Of a stretch of DNA of 64,000 bases, positions 1 through 12,059 are shown piece by piece. Below the pieces are notes generated by a model that saw only the letters and a program-made list of their open reading frames with translations, had not been told where the DNA came from and did not search any database. The position numbers were made by a program, and so were the translations under genes. Where the stretch lies: the NCBI GenBank assembly GCA_914767715.1, contig OU612075.1, positions 4,774,001-4,838,000 on the forward strand, written 5' to 3'. Position 1 is the stretch's first letter; each line of letters begins with the position of its first letter. The stretch is from Membranipora membranacea. Its lineage: Eukaryota; Bryozoa; Gymnolaemata; Cheilostomatida; Membraniporidae.

Positions 1-179
1 TAGATTGAATTAAGATTCAAAACTTTCATTCTTGTTGCTCAGCTTTTCAAATTTGGCAGGATTTATATGTTTTAGGTATTCATAGCAGAACTTTCGGAAC
101 AGCAGTTTAATAGAAATAGAAAGAAAGTTGAATTATCTCCTAAAAGTACTTGCACTGGCTAACTTATGTACGCCTCAAT

Positions 180-345
180 ATTGGGAATCGCATCCAGTAC
201 ACTCTCCAAGTTTGATGAAAGGAAGCAAAATAATGCTGAGCTACAAAAATAAAAGAAGCACAGAACAATATGAATGCTATCATCTTGGTTATCAACCTTT
301 ACAAAAAATAATTTTATTCCAAATTTTGGTCTTAGATTTCTGGAT
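180..345 (-). pseudogene. Relic of a signal-anchor exon
   Basis: On the minus strand a hydrophobic stretch beginning MIAFILFCASFIFVA resembles a type II signal anchor. A clearer copy lies at 18,003-18,185 on the same strand (MRTKLMAFTLLCVSFIFVA). The copy here has lost the upstream methionine and meets a stop about 40 codons in. The rest of 1-430 is AT-rich with nothing else recognisable. The parent gene is not in this window and its function cannot be told from this piece. Confidence 0.35.
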
Positions 346-429
346 CAGGTTGCTTTTCTGGATTTCTTAGGTTTCCTAGCTTTTCTGGTTTTTAATCTGG
401 ATTTGTCCGCCTTCATGCAATGAGATGAT

Positions 430-1330
430 AGATAGACTCACCCTACAATAAGGGTATGAGGATTCTTTGGCCTCGTGCAATCTGTAAAGATGAGAGTAAA
501 CAGCAGTCAGACAACAGGAGAGAGGCTAAGGGTATGGGGAACTTTAGGGTTAACATGAACATGACGAAGCTTTGCAGGACTTTCAAAAGGACAACAGGAC
601 ATTGGATAGTTGCCAGGAGTGTCGCATCAGAGTGAGCGTAACAAATAAGAAAGGCCTCACATGAAGCATTTCATTACCATGTGGGTCAAAGGGCTGCAGC
701 TATACTAAATTGTATCCGCTCTACAAAGCAGCGCAGGAGAGCAGGAGCGGGCTGAAGAGAGCTGCTATCAATAAAAGGTTCAGATATGCCGTGCAGGATA
801 GCTGCCTTGGCATGTATGGAGCATGCCAGCTGTTTGCATGGGTTGACATGTCACTGCAGGCTCAATCAAACTGCCAAAAGCTTGCCAAGCTGATGGACGC
901 TGAAATAACAGATATAAATAGTTGAGTCCTGAACAGACTGGCAGGGAAAAATTGAAAGATAACAAACTATGACAGACAAAAATGGTCAGGGTGCACAGCC
1001 GTATCAGACTTTATTGAGTGTGAGGCTGGAGAATTGGACTGTTACAGCCCAGTCCCACTCATCTCACCTGGGCAACTCAAAGGTTAGACCTATAGAGAAA
1101 GTGAATTTCAGGAAAGGAACTTTAATGCAATGTAGTGGTTTGGTTTTTTGTTCATGATAAATTCTGTTATTATTTTTCATTTGAGTAGTATTTGAGTAGT
1201 ATTTCAACAGGCCAATAAATGGTGCAAAACCACCATTGTAGTGCAACTTGTCTCATGCTGAGAATATTAGGTAGGATGCTGCATAGTTGACTGCAGCACA
1301 GCTGTGCTTGAGCTTGTTAGATATGTCTTT
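430..1330 (+). pseudogene. Mutator-like transposase relic, copy A, with cadherin tail
   Basis: The segment starts with the last codons of a cadherin repeat (about 438-456) and passes directly into transposase sequence, exactly as at 47,393 and 50,441. Pieces in several frames match the better copies at 47.4 and 50.4-51.4 kb: the region before and after 710 (YKAAQESRSGLK..., QDSCLGMYGACQLF) and a C-terminal part at 969-1,157. Stops and frame changes separate the pieces, so no product is expected. Family: the animal Mutator-like transposases (Pfam Mutator domain type), inferred from copy C. Confidence 0.6.
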
Positions 1331-1773
1331 CAATCTTCAATTCCGGAGCATTATCTCTATCTATATTAAGAAAAATGAAGAGAGACAAAGACAGAAGCAT
1401 AACATCCACTGTCTTCACAGTCAATCACAAGAAAAAATCAAAAACATTTCGAACATTTGATCTAGATTCAATTTAACAATGCACAATCCAGAATAGCGAA
1501 TCTCGAAAGGCTTGCTATCATACAGTTCCTTCTGTTTTTCCTTTTTTGCATTTTGTAATCATCTTTATGTCATAATATCTTTTTGCTTTTCTTATTATTC
1601 AATCGCACTCAATTTATGAATCCGCTTAATATTTTCTACTAGAAGACTCAAAATGCATAATACTAAATTTTTACGCTGTTTAAATCTTTGTGACATTCCC
1701 ATAATCTGGAAGTTATTTACATCTACATATTATTTTTGCATCACTCTACTTAGCACAGAACACCAGTGCAGGG
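1331..1773. repeat. Non-coding part of the composite repeat
   Basis: AT-rich sequence shared with several other places (7,300-7,950, 8,940-9,260, 10,620-10,800, 49,000-49,200, 51,950-52,130). It includes the recurring phrases around 'agaagactcaaaatgcat' and 'agcacagaacaccagtgcag'. No gene seen. It ends where the 4.1-kb palindrome begins. Confidence 0.55.
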
Positions 1774-4700
1774 TGACAATCACTGCGTTTCATACCCAAG
1801 AATTGTCTGACAATTCTGTACAATTCTAGAATTGTCATAAACTGACCTATATATCATTAACCAACCAGCAACCATTATTGTGTAATTAACCCTGCCTGCT
1901 AAATAAATTACCTTCATTATTGATATTGTATAGCCATAGTAATAAGCCTTTACAGTTCTAGTCAATATCATAGAATTGGATATGCTGTAATGAATAGATA
2001 TTGCTGTGCAAGGTAGCATCAAAATCTATATTGCGGGAGGCCCAGGTACAAATCCCCGCAGGGGCAAATCTTTTCTTTTCGTATCATCATGATCGAAAAT
2101 GAAAGCATTCCATTCGAATTGTTGGCTCACAATTTTCGTAAGCACGGAAAACTCTTAGTAATGAGTATGATGACGCGACAAAATACTTATGTTCAACTCT
2201 TCTGTGTTGTACCATACCCTACGTTATATTTTGTGCAATCTGTTAATATTGGGAGCAACTGCATAAATAGAATACATCAGCTAAACTATGCTAGCTGAAT
2301 AATCAGAAAACTTTGCTACTAATAAAAATGTACAACATCGCTCCCCAGATGAGCGAGGAATTACTCTGTATCAACTGTCCTACATGCCTAAGTGGAGAGA
2401 TTTGATATGTGGATGAGGCCATATTATCCACAGAACCACTGACTACTGAAAATATGCTGACTGATGCTAAAAAAACTCAAACTTGGTGTCACAGCAAGTA
2501 GTATGAGTGCTGATTATTGGCATAGTCTAGACTACGCTCCTTGTAATTATTGAGAGTGAATGGCTTTCAGCTATTTCTATTTGTTGGCCAAAAATGCTCT
2601 GAGCATGGAGTTAGCTCTGAATGTTATGGTATGTGGGCTGAGGGAGCCAAAGGTAAATCAACTATTGTAAGCCTGGTATATATTCATTACCTGTCTACAA
2701 AGGAGCTCTTGATGTTATACTATATCATTCTCAGCCATCTCAGTTATATGGTGTACAGGAAGCAATTCTGGCATAGTTCTCTCTCACTCTTGGATGGTAG
2801 TCCCCTAGTAGGTGTTGGCACTAGTACAGATAGTATTAAAATGTTAGACTAGTGGCAACACCGTTTAATGTAATAAATTTTAATCTGTCAGCTTGAGTGC
2901 CACAAGCAGGGAGATTGGCCAATAACAGGCATAATTACATAACTACCTTGATATCCTGGTTGTCAAAATTTTTAATTGCCCAATTAAGTATAATTAACAC
3001 TGTTTGTTAATCCTTCACACCCATTCCATTGCACTTGTAACAAGTCATCATGACACACTTGTGGAATCAGAGAGACAGGAGTCATTGTAAGCTGACCTAA
3101 CTTCCTGTCTTTTGCCGCTGATAATGAATGCCGTGAATTTTTAATTTCGCGAATATTCATTTTTATAATGATGGTTGTTTGGGCGTAAGTGCAATCATGA
3201 TCATTCTTTGACGGAAGGGTGAGGGGGCGGGAAGTTGTAACATTTTATGCAAAATACTAGATAATTGTCCAAATTCCATTTGTATATTTTTATCAAATTA
3301 TTTCACCGAACTCTGCTTCAAAGCTCATCATTGTACAGAGTTATTATGCCAAGAATGAGATTGCCTCGCAAAAAACCTTAAATTCTCTGGCGCCCTTATT
3401 CTCCAGTATTTGCAAAAAAGGTTCATTGATATTCTGCACTTCTTAATCAACTTCAAGAGTTGAGCCAGCATTATATGATAATCTGTGTGTTTATCCACAG
3501 GGTTGTCCATTTTTAAATCTACTGGTACCTCATAAGTTCTGTGAAGGTTGCCTATGAATGCCAGTGTAAACAAAATGAACATTCTTACTGGCTTATCTTG
3601 ATTATGACTTCATGGGTAAATAACTTGGATACCAACAATACATCCAATTATGCTTGGCTAAGATGTTGATGTTAATTGAAAGGTAAACAATTGGCAGATG
3701 ACACTGTGAGAATCTTGTTCAAATTCAATAATAAGCTAATCTCATTGAAATTGATCAGACAGATCAAACTGTACACTGTAGCCATTAATTGCATGCATCA
3801 AAGAGTTTGGTATGTTAAAGGTTCTATCAACCTGAAATTCCAATCATTTCAACAATTCAGATTAGGGGCTTGCAGGGCCATTACAGCTGTTAAATTTTAA
3901 AGCGATAAATTATTGCCTGGACAGCCTTTTAACAGATAATTTTTCAAAGCTATCAGATTATTATTATCAGCTGCATCGATAAATTTAGAATTACAGTGAC
4001 CACCAGACATTCTGTACAAACGAGTTCTATTGTGTCACTGAATGATAGGCCTGTTAGATTTACTCTTGCTTCTCTCTACCCATATACCATGAAATTCAAT
4101 TAATGGCTACAATGCACTGTTTAATCTGCCTGATCATTTTCAATGAGATTAGCTTATTGAATTTGAACAAGATTCTCACAGTGTCATTTGCCAATTGTTT
4201 ACCTTTCAATTGACATCAACATCTTAGCCAAGCATAATTGGATGTATTGTTGGTATCCAAGTTATTTACCCATGAAGTCATAATCAAGATAAGCCAGTCA
4301 GAATGTTCATTTTGTTTACACTGGCATTCATAGGCAACCTTCACAGAACTTATACAGTACCAGTAGATTTAAAACTGGACAACCCTGTGGGTAAAGACAC
4401 AGATTATCATATAATGCTGGCTCAACTCTTGAAGTTGACCAAGAAGCGCGGAAAATCAATGAAACCTTTTTGCAAATACTAGAGAATAAGGGCGCCTGAG
4501 AATTTAAGGTTTTTTTGCGAGGCAATCTCATTCTTGACATAATAACTCTGTACAATGATGAGCTTTGAAGCAGAGTTTGGTGAAATAAATTGATAAAAAT
4601 ACACAAATGGAATTTGGACAATTATCTAGTATTTTGCATAAAATGTTACAACTTCCCGCCCCTCACTCTTCTGACAAAGAATGATCATGATTGCAATTAC

Positions 4701-5858
4701 ACCCAAACAACCATCATTATAAAAATGGATATTCGTGAAATTTAAAACTCATCGCATTCATTATCAGCAGCAAAAGACAGGAAGTTAGGTCAGATTACAA
4801 TGACTCCTGTCTCTCTGATTCCACAAGTGTGTCATGATGACTTGTTACAAGTGCAATGGAATGTGTATGAAGGATTAACAAACAGTGTTAATTATACTTA
4901 ATTGTACAATTAAAAATTTTGACAACAAGGATATCAAGGTAATTATGTAATTATGCCTGTTATTGGCTAGCCTCCCTGCTTGTGGCACTCAAGCTGACAG
5001 ATTAAAATTTATTACTTTAAACGGTGTTGCCATTAGTCTAACATTTTAATACTATCTGTACTAGTGCCAACACCTACTAGGGAACTACCATCCAAGAATG
5101 AGAGAGAAATATGCCAAAATTGCTTCCTGTACACCGTATAACTGAGATGGCTGAGAATTATATAGTATAACATCAAGAGCTCCTTTGTAGACAGGTAATG
5201 AATATATACCAGGCTTACGATAGTTGATTTACCTTTGCCTCCCTCAGTCCACATACCATAACATTCAGAGCTAACTCCATGCTCAGAGCATTTTTGGCCA
5301 ACAAATAGAAATAGCTGAAAGCCATTCACTCTCAATAATCACAAGGAGCGTAGTCTAGACTATGCCAATAATCAGCACTCATACTACTTGCTGTGACACC
5401 AAGTTTGAGTTTTTTTAGCATCAGTCAGCATATTTTCAGTAGTCAGTGGTTCTGTGGATAATATGGCCTCATTCGCATATCACTTCTCTCCACTTAGGCA
5501 TATAGGACAGTTGATACAAAATAATTCCTCGCTCATCTGGGGAGCGATGTTGTACATTTTTATTAGCAGCAAAGTTCTGATCTGAACCTGGGTCTCCCGC
5601 AATATAGATTTTGATGCTACCTTGCACAGCAATATCTATTCATTACAGCATATCCAATTCTATGATATTGACTAGAACTGTAAAGGCTTATACTATGGCT
5701 ATACAATATCAATAATGAAAGTAATTTATTTAGCAGGCAGGGTTAATTACACAATAATGGTTGCTGGTTGGGTAATGATATATAGGTCAGTTTCTGACAA
5801 TTCTAGAATTGTACAGAATTGTCAGACAATTCTTGGGTATGAAACGCAGTGAATGTCA
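1774..5858. repeat. 4.1-kb imperfect palindrome (long inverted repeat)
   Basis: The left arm 1,774-3,795 reads as the reverse complement of the right arm 4,098-5,858, with a spacer of about 300 bases. The outer ends match (GTGACAATCACTGCG-type end at left, its complement at right with one mismatch). By eye the arms are about 95% alike. The left arm has about 250 extra bases (roughly 2,053-2,303) absent on the right. A 303-base reading frame (2,550-2,852 plus; 5,033-5,335 minus) is open in both arms but starts at TTG and differs at 9 sites, 6 of them changing the amino acid, so it does not look maintained. The flanks are two pieces of one composite-repeat copy (compare 7,915-7,990), so the palindrome is an insertion or a rearrangement within that repeat. 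It resembles foldback-type transposons, but no transposase was recognised. Confidence 0.85.
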
Positions 5859-6589
5859 CACACCTTGAACATTGTGCACATTAAGATACAAGGATATGAG
5901 GAAGGAAGTAAGATGCAAAATGTTGTCTCGTTTTACTGGACAGTTTTTTCTGCCATTTTCGACATATTGTACGTAATTTTAATGCAGTAGTTTGGGTTTT
6001 CCAGTTAGTTCATTTTTATATTATGTTACTCATTTATTCTTTATTTATTAGTAAAATTTCAAAAGGCCAATAATTGGTCTGGTAAGAAGTTCTGAAGACT
6101 CTGCCACTGATATAACAAGCCTCAGGGCACAGAAAGCTTACGCTGAAAGAACAGTAGAGGTGATGAAGTGATTCACTTCTTTGCGATCAACTTTGTACAG
6201 ATTTGAGCGTGAGATATTTTATAGTTTAATATGATATTAAAAATTGATTATGCCAATCGGCCAGCATAGAAATCAATATCACCAACAGATTGCTAAGAGC
6301 CTTCGATTTGGGTTCGGCCGCTTATATAATATTCAACTTTTGTTTTATTATATATTATTTGATTATCCTCATTCTATTCACATTTTATTCACAACACCGA
6401 TTTGGTGATAGTCATAGTATAGTTGCTAGTGAGCTAAATTCCTCCACTAGGATGAACCTTGACTGGTTTGTACAAGACAGCAGACTTGGAATGTCTGATG
6501 CTGGTCAGATGTTGGCCAATGGATCTCGCACCATCAATTGATTTCAATGGTCAGAACATGTTGAACCTTAAAATCAATGCAATGTCCAT
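5859..6589 (+). repeat. Composite-repeat tail unit, copy 1
   Basis: Resumes the repeat interrupted by the palindrome. The stretch 6,085-6,540 matches the tails at 9,380-9,730, 12,540-12,960 and 53,340-53,860: a 'cacttctttgcgatcaac' motif, then 'gatttgggttcggc', an AT-rich run and 'gctagtgagctaaa'. The longest open frame (6,290-6,541, 83 codons) is not conserved among the copies. No gene. Confidence 0.5.
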
Positions 6590-6800
6590 GGTTAACAAAT
6601 GACTTGGAGCAAAGCGGTCAAACATGATGACTTCTGAGCTATTGAATTTCTGGAGAGGGAGGGTAAATAGTCATTTCTGTCCGCTTTGGGACCAAACAGA
6701 CAAAACAACAATGGAAAAAGATGGGCCCAAAGCCCACACAGGTCATGTTAACAGCCATTTACAGCTGCACAGGGAAATTCTGGACTTTTCTTGAGAATTT
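6590..6800 (+). pseudogene. Mutator-like transposase fragment
   Basis: Short decayed piece matching 19,480-19,720 and the part of copy C near 50,990-51,060 (the 'aacagc..t.tacagctgcac.gg' region that encodes the T-A-I-N-S-C-T-G segment). Multiple stops. Confidence 0.45.
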
Positions 6801-7529
6801 TAACGCAATGTATCGGTTTGGCTTTCCAAGCTAATTTATGATAAATTTTGTTATTCATTGTCCTTTCTAATCTAATAATTGGTGCATTAGGGTGTTAAAC
6901 AACATCTGCCTCTGCCAGTACTCTCAATTATGAGGCATTGATACAATGTTTTATGCTCAATATTATAAGTAATTTAAATAATTGAACTTTAATGCAATGC
7001 AATGCAGTGGTTTGGTTTTCTCCAGCTAATTCATGATACACCATGATACACCATGATACTAATTTTTCTTTTGAATAGAAGTCCAACAGGCCAATTGTTG
7101 AGGCAATATGGGTGATCAACCACATCTTTAACTGCCAGTATTCTCAATTATGTGATATGGAAATAGATTATCAGGATTACTTCCAGTAAAGAGGACAAGC
7201 GAGAAGCCTCACAGCACCAAAAACACAGTGCAATGTGTTACACAAGAGTTGCTCTAAATTCAGTTTAATAATGTAAGATTAATTATTGTTCATTTACCTT
7301 AACAGCTCATATTTATGCTTGAAAGGCTTGCTATAATATGGTCCATTTTTTGTTCTGATATTTTTACTGCGTTTCATTATCATCTTTATGACATTTGATA
7401 TTTTTGCTTTTCATCTTTTCAATTGCACTCTGTTTAAGGATCCTTTTAATTTTCATCACACGAAGACTAAACATGCATTCAACTACATATTTTACATCCT
7501 TTGAATCTTTGAGCTTTTAATCTGATCTG

Positions 7530-7990
7530 GATATATCTGAGACTATTAAGGAGAGTGACATGAACACTAGGCTTGCTAAAAGGTTTTTGGACAAGGGCAT
7601 CAATTCCCCAACCATAACATGGAATGGTCACGGTCAGGCAGCCAAAAACTGCGCTGCACTTGCTAGCAATGAGATGATACTATGGTGATAACAATAGATT
7701 TGAAGCAAATAAAAGCAGACACACTTAGAGGGAGGGAGGATGACATGAACACCATCGCTGGCTGAAAATATTTCACAGAATTTTAATTTTTTAACTCTTA
7801 TGCATTATGCTAAATATTTTACGTTGCTTAAATTTGTGACAGTCCCTTTGTTCTTTTATATCTCATCTAGATATTATTTATAGCCACATATTCTTTTTGC
7901 TTCACTTTACTAAGCACAGAACACCAGTGCAGCGCAAAATTGTCACATACCAAGAATATTAAGAACATTGAGATATAAGGATATAAGAAA
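7530..7990 (+). pseudogene. Mutator-like transposase fragment (C-terminal part)
   Basis: Reads DMNTRLAKRFLDKGIN from about 7,559, followed by degenerate sequence. The piece at 49,257-49,350 gives DMNTRLAKKLLDKGIN, and copy C gives the corresponding MNSKLGISLLTCG segment. In the family this part precedes the second catalytic Asp region. The fragment is followed by the 'agcacagaacaccagtgcag' phrase at 7,915 and by non-coding repeat. Confidence 0.45.
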
Positions 7991-8170
7991 GGGAGTATGA
8001 TGCAAAATGTTCTCTTGTTTTACTGAACAGTTTTTTTCTGCCAACATGGACACCGTTAATGACTGGAAATATTTCACAGAATTTCAAATACTTGAACTTT
8101 TATGCAATGTAGTGGTTTGGTTTTTCCAGCTAGGTCATTGTAAGATTTTGTTACTCATAATTTCTTTTAG

Positions 8171-8539
8171 TATGCTGATACTGTAATAACATCCATGGAT
8201 GATATGGTTGATCGAGAGAAGGAGTCAGAGATCATGTCGGAGGTGAAGGTCAGTGATAGCGGAGTACCAGCACTGACAGCTTTGGTTTATGTGAAAATTT
8301 ATATCAATGCTCTCAACAATAATAGACCGGTATTTACACAAGAGGTCTATAACACTATAATATCCTTAATTGAAAGAGTGCTTATTGCTACAATCAAAAC
8401 AGTAGATATAGACTATGTCTCTAATGGACAAATATCATACAGCTTGGTCGAGGACGATAATAACAACTTCATGATTGATGAAAAATCAGGAGAGATAACA
8501 ACTGTTAAGGGAGCAGTCATCAAACCTGGAGAATCATAG
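8171..8539 (+). pseudogene. Cadherin-repeat exon, copy 1 (isolated fragment)
   Basis: After a good acceptor (tttcttttag at 8,161-8,170) an open frame of about 122 codons runs to a TAG stop at 8,537. It carries cadherin signatures in the normal order: VDREKESE (calcium-binding DRE), VYVKI followed by N-N-N-R-P-V-F where D-x-N-D-N-x-P is usual, then VDIDYVSNGQISYSL and FMIDEKSGEIT. This covers the end of one extracellular cadherin repeat and most of the next; a full repeat is about 110 residues. Cadherins are calcium-dependent adhesion receptors. No neighbouring cadherin exons, signal peptide or membrane segment were found, the linker Asp-Asn residues are altered, and the sequence stops before the expected '(I)VLKAMATDKGD' part that survives at 53.2 kb. 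I read it as a duplicated exon in a repeat, not a gene. Confidence 0.7.
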
Positions 8540-8689
8540 TATTATTGTATTATTGTACTGATTACTATAGAGAAAAGAATATATAGATAATGTGGAATCA
8601 AAGTGTGAGTCATCACACAGTGTTTTCTTCTGTAGTTGCCGTTTGTAATTAAATATTGCATCCACTCCTTATATAGGAGTGGATATTTC

Positions 8690-8905
8690 TGTTGACCATT
8701 ATGTTTCTGTTCGGGGATAGAAAAAAGGTGGGCACACACGGGCAGTGGACTTTGTAATAGACAAAAATGTGTGCATGAAGACAAGCATGCTTTGCCGCCA
8801 AAACCATACGGTGGTGTGCTCACATGAAAGCACAGACCACCAGTGCAGAGCAACATTGTCACAAACCGATAAAATTAAGGAGGGTGATATGAACACCATC
8901 GATGG
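8690..8905 (+). pseudogene. Mutator-like transposase fragment
   Basis: The plus strand reads VDFVIDKNVCMKTSML then HTVVCSHESTDHQ, matching copy C (EFIIENRVCSKGCRL ... AVCAHERTQHDC) and 52,380-52,495. The longer open frames on the minus strand here are antisense shadows. Confidence 0.5.
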
Positions 8906-10340
8906 CTGAAGATATTTTACAGAATTTTAATCTTTTTACAATATTTTAACTGCATTTCATCATCCCTATGCCAATTGATCTTTTTGATTTTCTTTTTTTC
9001 AATTATCATAAAAACAAGCTTCTACTATGCATCAAATTTTACACATTTCCGCGTTTCCCAGAATATAGAACATCATCTCTTTTTGCTTTTCTTATTATTC
9101 AATTGCACTCTATTTCTGAATCATCTTAATTTTTATTGCTAGAAGACTCAAAATGCATTATGCTAAATAGTTTAAGTTGTTTAAATTTTTGTGATAGTCT
9201 TTTTGTTCCTTTAAACCTAATATGGATTTTATTTACATAAACATATTCTTTTTTTTGCTCTTCCAAGCACAGACCACCAGTACAGCGCAACATTGTCACA
9301 CACTGAGAACATTAAGAACATTGAGATATTTACATTGAGATATATACAATAAACATACAAAGAATGAACAGTAGAGGTGATGATGGGAGATGACCTGATC
9401 CACTTCTTTGCGAACAACATTGTACAGATCGAGGGTGTAATAATTAATGTTTTAATGAAACTAAAAGTGGACCATAATTAACAGCCATTACAGCTGCCCA
9501 CATAATATTATTTTATCATTATTCATTTTATTATTATTTATTTTAGTATTATTTTATTTCTCAATATTTTATACATTCAATACATTTTATTCAAAACCCT
9601 GATTTGGCTACAGTTATAATACATCTGCTAGTGAGCTAAAATTAACGATTTAATGTCAATTCTCAACTATCTTCTTCTCAGATGAACTTTGATGTCAATC
9701 TTGAATTGATTTCAGGCGAGCCGATGATATACCATGTTTGGATTAGAAACAGTTTGTTTGGTACTATACCTTCACCAAGCTCATGAATACTTGTTTGTTG
9801 TCCTGGATTTATAAAATTCTACTAGGTAATTAAGCCAGTATTAATGATGATGCAAATGCCCAAAGTTGGAACTAGATTGAATTGGCGTATCACATTATAA
9901 TTCTTTTGTAGATTTTAATGTTTGTAATGGCTCTGGTTCAGCTCAATAGATTTACTAGGTTGTATGAATTTATATTTGCTTGTGAAGATAGCTGCGCATT
10001 CTCTAGTTAATATTAATTTCATTTTATTATATTAGTTGTATTGTATTTATCATGATATTGTACGCTGTTGTGTTATGTATGCGCTGTTAAGTCCGTAGCA
10101 ATAACCTCATATTGAAAGAGGCCAATTCAATCCTTCTATCTAAGTTTTTTGATATTGTTCAAACAACAATTAGGATGCCATTCACCTCATACAATACATT
10201 ACTTATCCAAGTTTGAATAAGTATTTGGACTGCTATAAGCGCGTATCAAGGAAATCTTGTGAATGCAATCTAACAATCACTGCAATGAAGCCATCATCTT
10301 CATTCGAAAGTATTTGTCAATTACTATGTGTCTAGCATCG
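8906..10340. repeat. Composite-repeat non-coding sequence and tail unit, copy 2
   Basis: 8,940-9,330 repeats the AT-rich non-coding part, including 'agcacagaccaccagtacagcgcaac' near 9,266. 9,380-9,750 is the tail unit also seen at 6,085, 12,540 and 53,340. 9,750-10,340 is AT-rich and unique to the eye. No gene. Confidence 0.45.
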
Positions 10341-10620
10341 CTCAAACTGTCAAACTACATTATTGTAAAAGCTGGACTGTACCATGACATTCCTGAACGA
10401 GGCTATATAAAACAGTCGATAGACAAAGCAGTCTGATACATATCCAGTGTGATAGCCTTTATAGGAGAAAACATAAACTTTATAAAATTTATAAAATTAT
10501 ATAGGGGATAACATATTTGCTGACTGGGGTATTATCAATATTTTTTTTATTTTTATTTATTTATTTATTATTTATTATAGATCATTTATAATGAAAAGTT
10601 ATGTCATTATAGTATTTATT
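10341..10620. repeat. Dispersed repeat with TATA-like core, copy 1
   Basis: The sequence 'attattgtaaaagctggact' and the following 'ggctatataaaacag' recur at 15,560-15,620 ('ggctatatagaaa'). The AT-rich 3' part ('ttatgtcattatagtattta') recurs near 15,880 and 48,335. The TATA-like core could be a relic promoter, but no transcript start or gene is evident. Confidence 0.4.
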
Positions 10621-10779
10621 TGTCCTCTATTTAAGGATCCTCTTTATTTTGATCACAAGAAGACTCAAAATGCATTATGCTTTATATTTTTTGTTGTTTG
10701 AATCCTTGTGACAGTCCCTTTGTTATTTCATATCTAATCTAGATATTATCTACATCCACATATTATTTTTGCCTCACTT

Positions 10780-11005
10780 TACAAAGCACAGACGACCAGA
10801 GCAGCGCAAAATTTTCCTCACCGGGAACATTAATAACATTGAAATACAAGGACAGTTTTTCCTGCCTACATTAGTGTTATTAATTGACTCAAGATGTTTT
10901 AAAGAATTTTAATCTTTGAACTTTGATGCATTGCAGTGGGCCAAAAGTCAACACATGCAATGATAAAAGCTATTAACAGCTGCACAGGGAGAATTTCTGA
11001 CTAAT
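10780..11005 (+). pseudogene. Mutator-like transposase fragments
   Basis: Two short scraps: 'aagcacagacgaccagagcagcgc' near 10,785 and 'aagctattaacagctgcacagggagaat' near 10,968, each matching a different part of copy C. No open frame. Confidence 0.35.
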
Positions 11006-11160
11006 TCGCTCTTTTAAATCACATTTTTACTTTTTTTTTATTAATTCATTATGTATTATTAATCACTTTTATAACTGTTATAAACTATTCATCATACCTC
11101 TTTATTTTTTATTTTTATATTTTTATTTCACTTATTTTAATTCATTTTCTTATCCTTATA

Positions 11161-11265
11161 GGGTGATACTGCATCAAACCTGCACAACGGCACCTGTAAT
11201 GGCGAAACCACAGTGAACCACAGTGATTCTGAAGGAAAGCTACAACAAGACAGGTGACAAGTCTC
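11161..11265 (+). other. Exon-like repeat, copy 1
   Basis: After an acceptor-like 'ttatccttatag' the frame reads GDTASNLHNGTCNGETTVNH and reaches a stop about 30 codons in. A decayed copy at 16,140-16,260 follows the same acceptor-like sequence, but its 'gtgaaccaca' motif is expanded to three units and creates a stop. It may be the last exon of the duplicated cadherin-like gene, but nothing in the sequence proves this. Confidence 0.25.
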
Positions 11266-12059
11266 TGGCGCAGCGCGACAAAGTGCTATCTGGCAAAACC
11301 AAGAAAATCTATCATAATTTAAGCTACAGGGTTTGTCATGCTCCAGATTTCAAATCTGGTTGAATTTTAATTCCATCGCTGTCCATTCTCCAGATATCTG
11401 GTGCAACTTTGTTCTAACTGGCAAGGTTAAAATATTAGCTCAGCGCGATAAAGAACTATCTGGCTTCATTGATTTAATTGGTCAATCAATCAATTCAATT
11501 GTCCAATCGAGTTATCAATGAGGGATTAGTGGCTTCAAATTTGACTTTAATAGTGTATAAACTGTAAAAAGAATCTCACTTTCACTAATCTGAATCGAAA
11601 GCGGTTTGATGACTTTACAGATCTAGATGCTGGCAGTCAAGAAAATATTATAATACCATTACATTTTTGAATATCATGTTATAATTATGGTCTTTCTATA
11701 CAACTTTTTAGATCTGCAATTTTCTCATAATACAGTTCTCATTTCATATTTATGTACGCTTGTGAAGCGAAGGAGTAGTTTGGAATAGATTTCACTACTG
11801 AAAAAAATTGCCAAGTTACCCTGTTAAGTTTGCCTATCACTGAACAAATCAATTTAAGCATTGTTGCATGTGGACAAAATCTCTTGTAAGCAGTTAGAAA
11901 CTTGGTTCATCTGTTTGGTTCGCAATTATATTGTTTGTTCTGTCCGGGGATTATCTGCTTTATTGAGTCTTTATTGAAATTCCCTTTTGCTGCCAATTCC
12001 CCTTCGCTTTGAAATCAAGTTACAAAATATATTTGCAGCTGAGGTCAATGGACACGAAA
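11266..12059. other. No recognisable gene
   Basis: AT-rich, short open frames only. A short inverted motif 'ccagatttcaaatctgg' sits at 11,342-11,358. Nothing else supported. Confidence 0.4.

Noticed and set aside
2550-5335. A 100-codon frame conserved in both palindrome arms
   Set aside because: It starts at TTG, has no ATG, and 6 of 9 differences between the arms change the amino acid, so there is no sign of selection for a protein.
8171-8200. Y-A-D-T and M-D-D near each other, suggesting a reverse transcriptase box
   Set aside because: The surrounding residues are cadherin (VDREKE, RPVF); no other reverse transcriptase motif was seen.
8542-8899. Minus-strand frames of 106 and 66 codons
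   Set aside because: Antisense to transposase sequence whose plus-strand reading matches other copies.
10390-10420. TATA-box promoter (ggctatataaaa)
   Set aside because: Part of a dispersed repeat; no transcript or coding region follows.
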